From an uncultured Opitutaceae bacterium (GTDB lineage: Bacteria > Verrucomicrobiota > Verrucomicrobiae > Opitutales > Opitutaceae): 6,146 nucleotides of DNA. The stretch spans positions 1 through 6,146 of the forward strand of contig CAMLSH010000242.1 in the NCBI GenBank assembly GCA_946482625.1, written 5' to 3'. Positions 1 to 5,688 of the stretch are shown here, piece by piece. The number at the start of each line of letters is the position of its first letter. Position 1 is the first letter of the stretch. Under the pieces are notes generated by a model, which was not told the DNA's origin, ran no database searches, and saw only the letters and a list, made by a program, of their open reading frames with translations. A program made the translations under genes and the position numbers.

Positions 1-666
1 TTCTTCAGCTCCGTGATGATCGACGCCTCCCACGACCCGTTCGAGAAGAACGTCGAGATCACCAAGCGCGTCGTCGAAAAGGCCCACGCCAAAGGCATCT
101 CCGTCGAAGCCGAACTCGGCATGCTCGGCGGCGTCGAAGAAGACATCAAAGTCGAAGACGGCCACGCCACGCTCACCAACCCCAAAGAGGCCGAGCAATT
201 CATCAAGCTCACCGGTTGCGATTCCCTCGCCTGCGCCATCGGCACTTCGCACGGCGCCTTCAAATTCAAGGGCAAGCAGTCCCTGCACTTCGACGTCCTC
301 CAGAAGATCAAGGATCTCGTCCCCGGCTTCCCGCTCGTCATGCACGGCTCCTCTTCCGTCCCTCAGGACGAAGTCGCCCGCATCAATGCCGCCGGCGGCA
401 CGATCAAGGATTCCATGGGCGTGGACGTGAACGAATACCTGCCCGCCGCCAAACTCGGCGTCACCAAGATCAACATCGACACCGACGGCCGCCTCGTCTG
501 GACCCGCGTTCACCGCGAGTTCTTCCGCGACAAGCCCTCCGAGTTCGATTTCCGCCCGCCGGGCAAGATCTTCATCGCCGAATACGCGAAGTTCATCGCC
601 AGCCGCAACCAACTCCTCGGTTCCGCCGGCCAGCTCGACGACCTCCGCAAGAGCCTCGGCAAGTAA
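1..666 (+). CDS. fba: Class II fructose-bisphosphate aldolase, 3' part (5' end outside window)
   Basis: Cleaves fructose 1,6-bisphosphate reversibly to glyceraldehyde 3-phosphate and dihydroxyacetone phosphate in glycolysis and gluconeogenesis; cytoplasmic and zinc-dependent. The frame is open from base 1 to the TAA at 664-666, giving 221 residues. Visible family blocks, in order, are FFSSVMIDASHDPFEKN near the left edge, SVEAELG (the metal-binding-region Glu), IGTSHGAFK and VMHGSSSVP (each with a zinc-ligand His), and KINIDTDGR (phosphate and substrate binding). The usual DHG block with the catalytic Asp and first zinc His lies upstream and is not seen; family members are roughly 300-350 residues, so about a third is missing. 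The GTG at 13 is an internal valine codon, not the start. The HGSSSVP block and the tail with EFDFRPP and SRNQLLGSAGQ resemble the longer CbbA-like branch. The gene is followed by a strong terminator. Function is certain; the exact subclass is less so. Confidence 0.96.
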   Translation, partial: FFSSVMIDASHDPFEKNVEITKRVVEKAHAKGISVEAELGMLGGVEEDIKVEDGHATLTNPKEAEQFIKLTGCDSLACAIGTSHGAFKFKGKQSLHFDVLQKIKDLVPGFPLVMHGSSSVPQDEVARINAAGGTIKDSMGVDVNEYLPAAKLGVTKINIDTDGRLVWTRVHREFFRDKPSEFDFRPPGKIFIAEYAKFIASRNQLLGSAGQLDDLRKSLGK

Positions 667-688
667 ACCGTTCGTTTCTTCTTTAGCC

Positions 689-728
689 AAAGGCGCGATT
701 CCCTTCCGGGGATCGCGCCTTTTCTTTT
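689..728 (+). terminator. Rho-independent terminator of the aldolase gene
   Basis: A near-perfect hairpin starts 22 bases after the aldolase stop. The left arm is 689-703, the loop TTCC is 704-707 and the right arm is 708-722. It forms 15 base pairs, with one G-U pair at 700/711. A T-rich tail (TTTCTTTT, 721-728) overlaps the end of the right arm. It lies between two genes on the same strand, so the protease gene probably has its own promoter. Confidence 0.9.
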
Positions 729-900
729 CCCCCTCCGCTGAAGCCGCGCTACCTCGGACGCGGATTCCGCCAGCTCATTTCCACCCCATAAACGTTGACC
801 GTGTAGCCCCGCCCGCGCTTCGCCCTTTCACGCCGCATTAACAACCAACCGGTTGCCTCGCACCGCACACATGCGCCAACGTTTCCGCCGCGCGCGCCCC

Positions 901-2112
901 ATGACGATTCTCGCTTTTCCCCGCCGTCTCACCCTGCCCGCCGCCGCCGCGTTGACCGCGTTCCTCCTCGCGCCAGCTCCGTGTGCCCACGCCTCCGATA
1001 CAGCCTGCGCTCCCGCCCGCTTCGTCGCCGGCAGCACGCTCGACTCTCTCACCGTCGGCAAAGTCACCTACACGCAGGTGCGCATCCGCACGATCTCCGC
1101 CCAGACCGCGATAATTCAACACGCCGGCGGCATCGCCTCGCTCCGCCTCCGCGATCTCCCGCCAGAACTCCAGCAGCGTTTCGGCTACAGCCCCGAAGCC
1201 GCCGCTGCCGAAGCTGAAAAACAAAAAGCCACCGAACTCGCCGCCCGCGAACGCCGTCTTCAGGAAGCCGCCGATCTGAAAAAACGCGCTGCCGCGATGC
1301 CCCGCCCGCCCGCAACTTCGAACGCGGACTCTAAAATCGATCAGCTCCTGCGCGGCTTCGGCGAGCCGGCCACGATTCAGCCCAAGGTCGATCTACGTCC
1401 CCGCTTCAACGAGCTCGGCCTCTGGATCAAACAACAGGGCCTGCGCCCGAGTTGCTCGGTCTTCGCCATCGTCAGCGCGCTCGAATTTCAATCCGCCGAG
1501 CTCACCGGCACCGCCACGCGCTTCTCCGAAGAGTACTTGCTCTGGGCCACCCGCAAAACGCTGAACCGCGCCCCGCGCGCGACGCCCGACGAAGACGCCG
1601 CCCCGGAAAATCTGGTCAGCGCTGACGAAGGATTCTCCCTTCCCGAAGTCGTCACCGCGCTTCGCACCTACGGCATCCCTCCGCGCGAAAGCATGCCCAA
1701 CCGCTTCACCGATAACTCCGCCGGTGATCCTCCGGCCGAGGTCATCGAACGGGCCCGCAAGAGCCGCCGCGTGTCCATCCACCAGCTTCCAGGGCGCGAC
1801 GGCCCTGCGCGTGTCGAGAGCCTCGTCCACGCCCTCAACGCCGGATTGCCCGTCCCCGCCGGCCTGGCATGGCCGATCGAATACAACTGGCGCACCGGCC
1901 ATCTCGACAAACACGCCACCCACGAAGATCGCGGCCACGCCGTCACCTTTGTCGGCTACAAGTCTGACACCGGCCGCATCGAAGACGCCGTCTTCACGTT
2001 TAAAAATTCCTGGGGCGTCCGCTGGGGCATCAACGGCTACGGCAGCGCGACCTACGAATACCTCTCCAAAAACCTCTGGAGCTCCGTCGTCCTCGAAGTC
2101 CTTCCGCAATAA
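901..2112 (+). CDS. Secreted papain-like (family C1) cysteine protease
   Basis: Predicted exported peptidase of 403 residues. The N-terminus looks like a signal peptide: PRR, then a hydrophobic stretch (about residues 10-26), with probable cleavage after AHA at 31. Residues about 40-95 form a small beta-rich module ending in LRDLPPELQQRFGY, similar in style to modules I associate with Verrucomicrobiota and Planctomycetota secreted proteins. A charged Ala/Glu/Lys linker, probably helical, follows at about 96-130. The catalytic domain occupies about 160-403. Gln179 and Cys185 lie six residues apart, as Gln19 and Cys25 do in papain; His346 is in HAVTFVGY and Asn369 in KNSWGVRWGINGYG. No I29-type inhibitor propeptide is recognisable, and the papain CGSC segment is RPSC here, so the usual first disulfide Cys is absent. 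I chose the ATG at 901 because it gives a compact signal peptide. ATG 871 and TTG 853 are in frame, and none of the three has a clear ribosome site. Substrate is unknown. Confidence 0.88.
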   Translation: MTILAFPRRLTLPAAAALTAFLLAPAPCAHASDTACAPARFVAGSTLDSLTVGKVTYTQVRIRTISAQTAIIQHAGGIASLRLRDLPPELQQRFGYSPEAAAAEAEKQKATELAARERRLQEAADLKKRAAAMPRPPATSNADSKIDQLLRGFGEPATIQPKVDLRPRFNELGLWIKQQGLRPSCSVFAIVSALEFQSAELTGTATRFSEEYLLWATRKTLNRAPRATPDEDAAPENLVSADEGFSLPEVVTALRTYGIPPRESMPNRFTDNSAGDPPAEVIERARKSRRVSIHQLPGRDGPARVESLVHALNAGLPVPAGLAWPIEYNWRTGHLDKHATHEDRGHAVTFVGYKSDTGRIEDAVFTFKNSWGVRWGINGYGSATYEYLSKNLWSSVVLEVLPQ

Positions 2113-2158
2113 GGCCAGCGAGTATTAAGGACTATCCGCCCTGCCCCGGCCCGCGCGC

Positions 2159-3145
2159 TCAGAAAAACATCGCTTCACTCAGCGCCGCTTCGGGGCTGAG
2201 CAAACTCACCGCAGCGGGAATTGTCACGTGACCGGCCCCCAGCTCGGCGTCGAAAAGCGCGCTGCCTTTCGTGAGATCGCCACGCCAATCGAACCGGCGC
2301 CCGTCCGTGTACTCGAAATGCAGTTCGAAGGTCCGTGCCTTGCAGCTGGATAGCGCCTCGCTGCGGTAGTTGAGTTCCGGCGACGCTCCGCAGCTCACGA
2401 GACGCTCTTTCGTCCAGGCAAGCAGCACACGGCCTTCCGCGCCGAGCTCCGTACCGTGCCCCACGTAGACCGTCTTCAAGTTCTTCACGAGGCTAGCAGG
2501 AGCATAGCCGCTGAGGAACTGCCCGATCGTCTGCCGGATCGGCAGCAAGCGCGCGTATACGAGATCGCGCACCGCGTCGGGCTTCGGCCAGGGAAAACTC
2601 GTCGCCGCCGTCTCGACCACCGATGTGTCGAACATCACGCGTTTCGCGCGATTGAGCAGATACTGGTAATCGTTGAGCCGCGCGCTCGAAGAAAACCGGT
2701 GCGCCCAATAATAGAGCGGCAGATCGGTGCTCAGGCAGACGGACACCTGGTTCTCCAGATATTTCCGCGCAGACATCGGGTAGCTGAGCATCACGAATTC
2801 GCAGCACCGCGTGTCGCCCTTGGATTTCCCCAGATGGCATTCGCCGTAAACCTTGGCGCGCATTTCCGTCGAGGTGTCCTCCGGTGGTCGCGGACACAGC
2901 ACAACCGCACGGCAAGGATAACGCCGCGAGAACCGCACCGCCGTTTGGAATTGCTCGATCGCATCCGTAGGCGTCGTGCCAAAACCGAGATGCAGAACGA
3001 AGTTCACCTGCGTGGCCTTGCCCGCTTCGGCCTCGGGTGCGGGACCGCCTGCGGCGGCGGTATCGCTCCACATTTTATCGAGGCTCTTGGTGATGGCTCC
3101 GACCGGCACTTCGATGCCAGGGAGGGCGTTAAAAACAGCGGACAT
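2159..3145 (-). CDS. opcA: Glucose-6-phosphate dehydrogenase assembly protein OpcA
   Basis: Cytoplasmic partner of glucose-6-phosphate dehydrogenase. In cyanobacteria OpcA promotes the active oligomeric form of Zwf, and the gene follows zwf there and in actinobacteria, as it does here. The protein has 328 residues. Family-like blocks are TQVNFVLHL (45-53), RRYPCRAVVLCPRP (74-87, matching the HPSR-A-hydrophobic block), KVYGECHLG (98-106), the CCEFVML segment (114-120), STDLPLYYW (139-147), AKRVMFDTS (167-175), DLVYARLLPIRQ (194-205, matching the DLxWxRLxxWR block) and LLAWTKERL (241-249). The start is ATG at 3143-3145, with only a weak purine stretch before it. There are eight cysteines (78, 84, 103, 114, 115, 137, 252, 268). 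The gene lies 153 bases downstream of zwf on the same strand and converges on the protease gene, with no terminator visible in the 46 bases between the stops. Identification rests on remembered family motifs plus context, which agree. Confidence 0.88.
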   Translation of the reverse strand: MSAVFNALPGIEVPVGAITKSLDKMWSDTAAAGGPAPEAEAGKATQVNFVLHLGFGTTPTDAIEQFQTAVRFSRRYPCRAVVLCPRPPEDTSTEMRAKVYGECHLGKSKGDTRCCEFVMLSYPMSARKYLENQVSVCLSTDLPLYYWAHRFSSSARLNDYQYLLNRAKRVMFDTSVVETAATSFPWPKPDAVRDLVYARLLPIRQTIGQFLSGYAPASLVKNLKTVYVGHGTELGAEGRVLLAWTKERLVSCGASPELNYRSEALSSCKARTFELHFEYTDGRRFDWRGDLTKGSALFDAELGAGHVTIPAAVSLLSPEAALSEAMFF

Positions 3146-3168
3146 GTCTTTTGGAAATTTCAGGTCTC

Positions 3169-3262
3169 AAACTCCAAACGCGAAAGAAATCTCAGAGGTA
3201 AAATCGAGCGAACCGTTCGGCCGCTTCGGCTCGTGTCAGCGTTTCTTTGGCGTTTGAAGTTT
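3169..3262 (-). repeat. Long imperfect inverted repeat between zwf and opcA
   Basis: Arms 3169-3189 and 3242-3262 are each 21 bases and complementary at 19 positions. In the minus-strand transcript one of the two mismatches (3174/3257) becomes a G-U pair, leaving one C-C mismatch (3182/3249). The 52-base interior can form a smaller hairpin closed by CGAGC (3205-3209) with GCTCG (3229-3233). It also holds the small palindrome CGAAC-C-GTTCG at 3209-3219. No U-run follows the structure on the minus strand, so it does not look like a standard terminator. It could be an mRNA stability or processing element, an attenuator of opcA, or a dispersed palindromic repeat; these cannot be separated from sequence alone. 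Confidence 0.75.
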
Positions 3263-3271
3263 TGGCGTTTG
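3246..3271 (-). repeat. Two direct copies of an 11-base word overlapping the inverted repeat
   Basis: TTTGGCGTTTG occurs at 3246-3256 and again at 3261-3271, a 15-base period. Read on the minus strand the word is CAAACGCCAAA. A third, inverted, one-mismatch copy (CAAACGCGAAA, read on the plus strand) lies at 3175-3185 inside the left arm of the larger inverted repeat. All copies lie in the zwf-opcA gap, between the zwf stop and the opcA start. Confidence 0.7.
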
Positions 3272-3298
3272 CGATTTCGCGCAGTGCAGCGGGGCGCG

Positions 3299-4837
3299 TT
3301 ACGGTTGCCTCCACGTGTGCTTGCTCGCGGCGAGCAGTGCGTCCGCGTTGGCCGGGCCCCAGGAACCGACGGGGTAACTGTCCATGCCTTCGCGGCCCGC
3401 GGCCGCCCACGCTTCGAGCACCGGCGTATAAAGTTTCCACGATGTCTCCGCCTCGTCGCCGCGGATGAAGAGCGTGCCGTCGCCGACCATCGCATCGAGC
3501 ACGAGACGCTCGTAAGCCTCGGGCGTGTTCGATCCGTACGTCGTGCTGTAGCGGAAATTCATCTTCACCGGCTGCGTGCGCGTTTCGAGTCCGGGCACCT
3601 TACCGTTGAGAATCATGCCCAAGCCCTCGTCGGGCTGGATCTGAAACGCGAGCGTGTTGGGCGCCAGATTGAAGCGATCGCTCTCCGCGAAGAGCGTGCC
3701 CGGCGGCCGCTTGAACTGCACCGCAATCTCCGTGACGCGACGCGCCATACGCTTTCCAGAGCGCAGATAAAACGGCACTCCCTGCCAGCGCCAGTTGTTG
3801 ATCGAGAGCCTAATCGACGCGTACGTCTCCGTGCCCGATTGCGGATTGATGCCTTCTTCCTGAAGATAACCTTTCGCCTGTTTCCCGGCGATCATGCCTT
3901 CCGCGTATTGCGCACGAGCGACATCGCCGCCGGCACCGAGGCGCAACGGCTGGATCGCCTTGAGCACTTTCACCTTCTCGTCGCGCACCGCTTCGGCATC
4001 GAGCGAGCCGGGAGGCTCCATCGCGGTGAGCGCAAGCAACTGCATCGTGTGATTCTGAATCATGTCACGCAGCGCGCCGCTCTGTTCGTAATAGCCGCCG
4101 CGCGTGCCCACGCCGACTTCCTCGGCCACCGTGATCTGCACGTGATCGATGAAGTTGCGATTCCACAACGGCTCGAAAATCGAGTTGGCGAAACGCTGCA
4201 CCAACAAGTCCTGCACAGTCTCTTTGCCGAGGTAGTGATCGATGCGGTAGACCTGATGCTCCTCCAACACGCCGCGGATCGTGTCGTTGAGCGCGCGCGC
4301 CGATTTGAGATCTTTGCCGAAGGGTTTTTCGATGATCACCTTGGAGTGATGCGCCTGCCCGAGATACTTCGAGGCGAGCCCGCTGGCACCGAGGTTTTCC
4401 AAAATCGGAGCGAACACCGACGGCGGTGTGGATATATAGAACAACGTCTGCACTTCGCGGCCGATCTTCTTTTCGATCGCAGCGATGTGCTGCGCGAGAC
4501 GGTCAAACGCCGCACGCTCATCGTAACCGCCCGCCACGTAGCTCGTGTTGGCGGCGACGCGACCCCAGACCTCGGGGTTCAATTCGCGGCGGGAAAACTC
4601 CTTGATCGCATCCGACGCCAGCGTGCGGAACTCCTCGTCCGGGATCGCCTTGCGGCCGTAGCCCACGAGGAAGAAATCCGCGGGCAGCAGATTGTCGTAG
4701 CTGAGATTGTAAACCGCCGGGATCAATTTCCGCGCAGTGAGATCGCCGGAAGCGCCGAAAATGACGACGACAGTGGGCGGAGCGCCGCGATGTTTGCTGA
4801 GTCCCTGAAGGAACGGATGACGTTGAGTTTCGGCCAT
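3299..4837 (-). CDS. zwf: Glucose-6-phosphate 1-dehydrogenase
   Basis: Oxidises glucose 6-phosphate to 6-phosphogluconolactone with NADP+ (or NAD+), the first step of the oxidative pentose phosphate pathway; cytoplasmic. The protein has 512 residues, a normal length for the family. The N-terminal Rossmann domain has the coenzyme block GASGDLTARK at 28-37; EKPFG is at 170-174. The active-site signature RIDHYLGKE is at 198-206, and the probable catalytic base is His263 in RDMIQNH. The interval of 62 residues between His201 and His263 equals that between His178 and His240 of the Leuconostoc enzyme. The start is ATG at 4835-4837. No other ATG, GTG or TTG start occurs in frame back to an upstream stop, so this start is well fixed although no Shine-Dalgarno sequence is visible; a GC hairpin sits directly in front of it. 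opcA follows downstream and probably shares the transcript. Coenzyme preference cannot be judged here. Confidence 0.97.
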   Translation of the reverse strand: MAETQRHPFLQGLSKHRGAPPTVVVIFGASGDLTARKLIPAVYNLSYDNLLPADFFLVGYGRKAIPDEEFRTLASDAIKEFSRRELNPEVWGRVAANTSYVAGGYDERAAFDRLAQHIAAIEKKIGREVQTLFYISTPPSVFAPILENLGASGLASKYLGQAHHSKVIIEKPFGKDLKSARALNDTIRGVLEEHQVYRIDHYLGKETVQDLLVQRFANSIFEPLWNRNFIDHVQITVAEEVGVGTRGGYYEQSGALRDMIQNHTMQLLALTAMEPPGSLDAEAVRDEKVKVLKAIQPLRLGAGGDVARAQYAEGMIAGKQAKGYLQEEGINPQSGTETYASIRLSINNWRWQGVPFYLRSGKRMARRVTEIAVQFKRPPGTLFAESDRFNLAPNTLAFQIQPDEGLGMILNGKVPGLETRTQPVKMNFRYSTTYGSNTPEAYERLVLDAMVGDGTLFIRGDEAETSWKLYTPVLEAWAAAGREGMDSYPVGSWGPANADALLAASKHTWRQP

Positions 4838-4840
4838 GAC

Positions 4841-4866
4841 GGGGGCGAATTTGTCGGCACGCCCCC
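4841..4866 (-). promoter_or_regulatory. GC hairpin immediately upstream of the zwf start codon
   Basis: On the minus strand, GGGGGCG, a 12-base loop and CGCCCCC form a perfect 7-bp stem made only of G-C pairs. Its 3' arm ends three bases before the zwf ATG. The position where a ribosome-binding site is expected is occupied by the loop and 3' arm, and no Shine-Dalgarno sequence is seen. The structure could reduce or regulate initiation on zwf, or be incidental in GC-rich DNA. Regulation is inference; the inverted repeat itself is plain. Confidence 0.5.
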
Positions 4867-4897
4867 AAGGAGACGCAAGCGGTTATTCGCACTTTGG

Positions 4898-4969
4898 ACG
4901 TCCGCTCCGTGCATAGTTTTTGGGCCAACAATTAAAATCATTCATGCGAGGCGCGCGAAAACGTCCGCT
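4898..4969 (-). promoter_or_regulatory. Probable zwf promoter region (AT-rich island flanked by a 9-base repeat)
   Basis: Within the 246-base gap between the yraN-like stop and the zwf start, bases about 4913-4944 are clearly richer in A and T than the surroundings. On the minus strand the island reads through TTTTAATTGTTGG and AAAAACTATGC. TTTTAA and TATGCA, 16 bases apart, are poor matches to sigma-70 boxes, so I do not assign boxes. The word AGCGGACGT (minus strand) occurs on both sides of the island, at 4898-4906 and 4961-4969. The rest of the gap, about 4970-5083, shows only a short GCGCG/CGCGC hairpin at 4979-4993 without a U-run, and no credible small gene. Confidence 0.25.
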
Positions 4970-5083
4970 ACTTTCACCGCGCGTCCTTCGCGCAGAACAC
5001 AAGCGATGAAGGCACGACCTCCGCGTCATCCACATCAAGCGATCGATCAACTCAGTCAGCGGCGGCTTCTCATCGGATCGCGC

Positions 5084-5530
5084 TCACCACCGCAATCCTC
5101 GCGGCCAAAGCGGCACGCTCTCGAAATGCCGGACCACCGGCGCCGTCGTCTCATCGTCCGCCCACTGCACTTCAACGATATCAAACCGCACCGTGTCCGG
5201 CCGCGCGTCACGCAATCCGCGCAAATAAACTCCCGCCGCGCGCCGCAACACGCGTTTCTTGCGAGCGTCCACCGCAAAATATCCGCCTACCAACGCCCCG
5301 GCTGCGCGCGTCTTCACTTCGACGAAGACCAACGTTTCGCCGTCGCGGCAGACCAAATCGATCTCATCGCGCCGATCACGTGGACTGCGCCAATTGCGGG
5401 CTACAATTTTCCACCCGCGCTTCGCCCGCAGAAATGCTTCCGCCGCACGCTCGCCCGCCGCGCCACGCGCCTGCCGCGCATCTCGCGGCCCGGTTACCGT
5501 CGCCCACCACGCCTTCAACCTCGCCCACAT
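5084..5530 (-). CDS. yraN: UPF0102 / YraN family protein, predicted nuclease fold
   Basis: Small cytoplasmic protein of a widespread bacterial family with a restriction-endonuclease-like fold; its physiological role is not settled. From ATG 5528-5530 it has 148 residues. The family pattern is clear: RGAAGERAAEAFLRAKRGW (22-40), the RNWR block (45-48), DEIDLV (55-60, where most members read GEIDLI), then FVEVKTR (69-75), and a later RFDIVEVQW segment. Asp58 with Glu71 and Lys73 fits the PD-(D/E)xK metal-site pattern. The protein is somewhat longer than the usual 115-130 residues, from extra residues at both ends and two or three additional residues (RDRR) before the EID motif. The frame opens further to a TTG at 5567-5569 (161 residues); I prefer the ATG, which has GGAAGG 11 bases upstream. 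It lies between the ATPase and zwf genes on the same strand, with gaps on both sides large enough for separate transcription. Confidence 0.85.
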   Translation of the reverse strand: MWARLKAWWATVTGPRDARQARGAAGERAAEAFLRAKRGWKIVARNWRSPRDRRDEIDLVCRDGETLVFVEVKTRAAGALVGGYFAVDARKKRVLRRAAGVYLRGLRDARPDTVRFDIVEVQWADDETTAPVVRHFESVPLWPRGLRW

Positions 5531-5587
5531 TTCGCCGCGAGCCTTCCCGCTCAGCCTAACCAGCGGCAAGCCCCATTTCCGAGGTAG

Positions 5588-5609
5588 GGCGTGTTATCCC
5601 TAACGCGCC
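5588..5609 (-). terminator. Hairpin 1 of a tandem pair downstream of the P-type ATPase gene
   Basis: Arms 5588-5596 and 5601-5609 enclose the 4-base loop TCCC (plus-strand reading). Nine positions pair with one exception at 5592/5605, which is G-U in a plus-strand transcript and C-A in a minus-strand transcript. It is therefore better paired on the plus strand. There is no U-run on either side, so calling it a terminator is tentative. It lies between the ATPase stop and the yraN-like start. Confidence 0.35.
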
Positions 5610-5644
5610 GGTTGGACGTCATCTGCCACCCAACTCGTCCAACC
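5610..5644 (-). terminator. Hairpin 2 of a tandem pair downstream of the P-type ATPase gene
   Basis: GGTTGGACG (5610-5618) and CGTCCAACC (5636-5644) are perfect 9-base inverted arms with a 17-base interior, starting at the base right after hairpin 1 ends. It begins 44 bases after the ATPase stop in transcript order. CCAAC also occurs at 5630-5634 and 5643-5647, so the left arm has competing partners. It probably marks the 3' end of the ATPase transcript, but without a U-run it is not a classic intrinsic terminator. Confidence 0.4.
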
Positions 5645-5688
5645 AACCACCCGCGCTTAAATGCGCTGACCGCTCAACAGCTCCGGCA

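Noticed and set aside
216..686. A 156-residue plus-strand frame within the aldolase gene
   Set aside because: It is a second frame inside a confidently identified aldolase; its translation is Arg/Pro-rich low-complexity sequence.
795..800. TTGACC as a -35 box for the protease gene
   Set aside because: About 17 bases downstream the sequence is CTTCGC in a GC-rich stretch, with no -10 box at a workable distance. No promoter in 729-900 can be supported.
1393..2109. A 238-residue minus-strand open frame
   Set aside because: It lies wholly opposite the catalytic domain of the cysteine protease and shows no family motif.
4723..4941. A 72-residue minus-strand frame beginning in the AT-rich island before zwf
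   Set aside because: It runs more than 100 bases into the zwf coding region in another frame, has no recognisable motif, and from the overlap onward it is a shadow of zwf.
2456..5587. The 1043-residue plus-strand open frame as a real gene
   Set aside because: It lies opposite zwf, opcA and the yraN-like gene, all with clear family motifs. Its product is Arg/His-rich and without recognisable domains, which is typical of the antisense of GC-rich genes.
5590..5603. TAGGGATAACA on the minus strand, matching the first 11 bases of the I-SceI recognition site
   Set aside because: The remaining bases do not match, and the word is explained by the hairpin's own palindrome.
5610..5644. GTTGGAC ... 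GTCCAAC, resembling integron attC core sites
   Set aside because: attC sites run RYYYAAC ... GTTRRRY; here the order is reversed. There is no integrase or cassette gene nearby.
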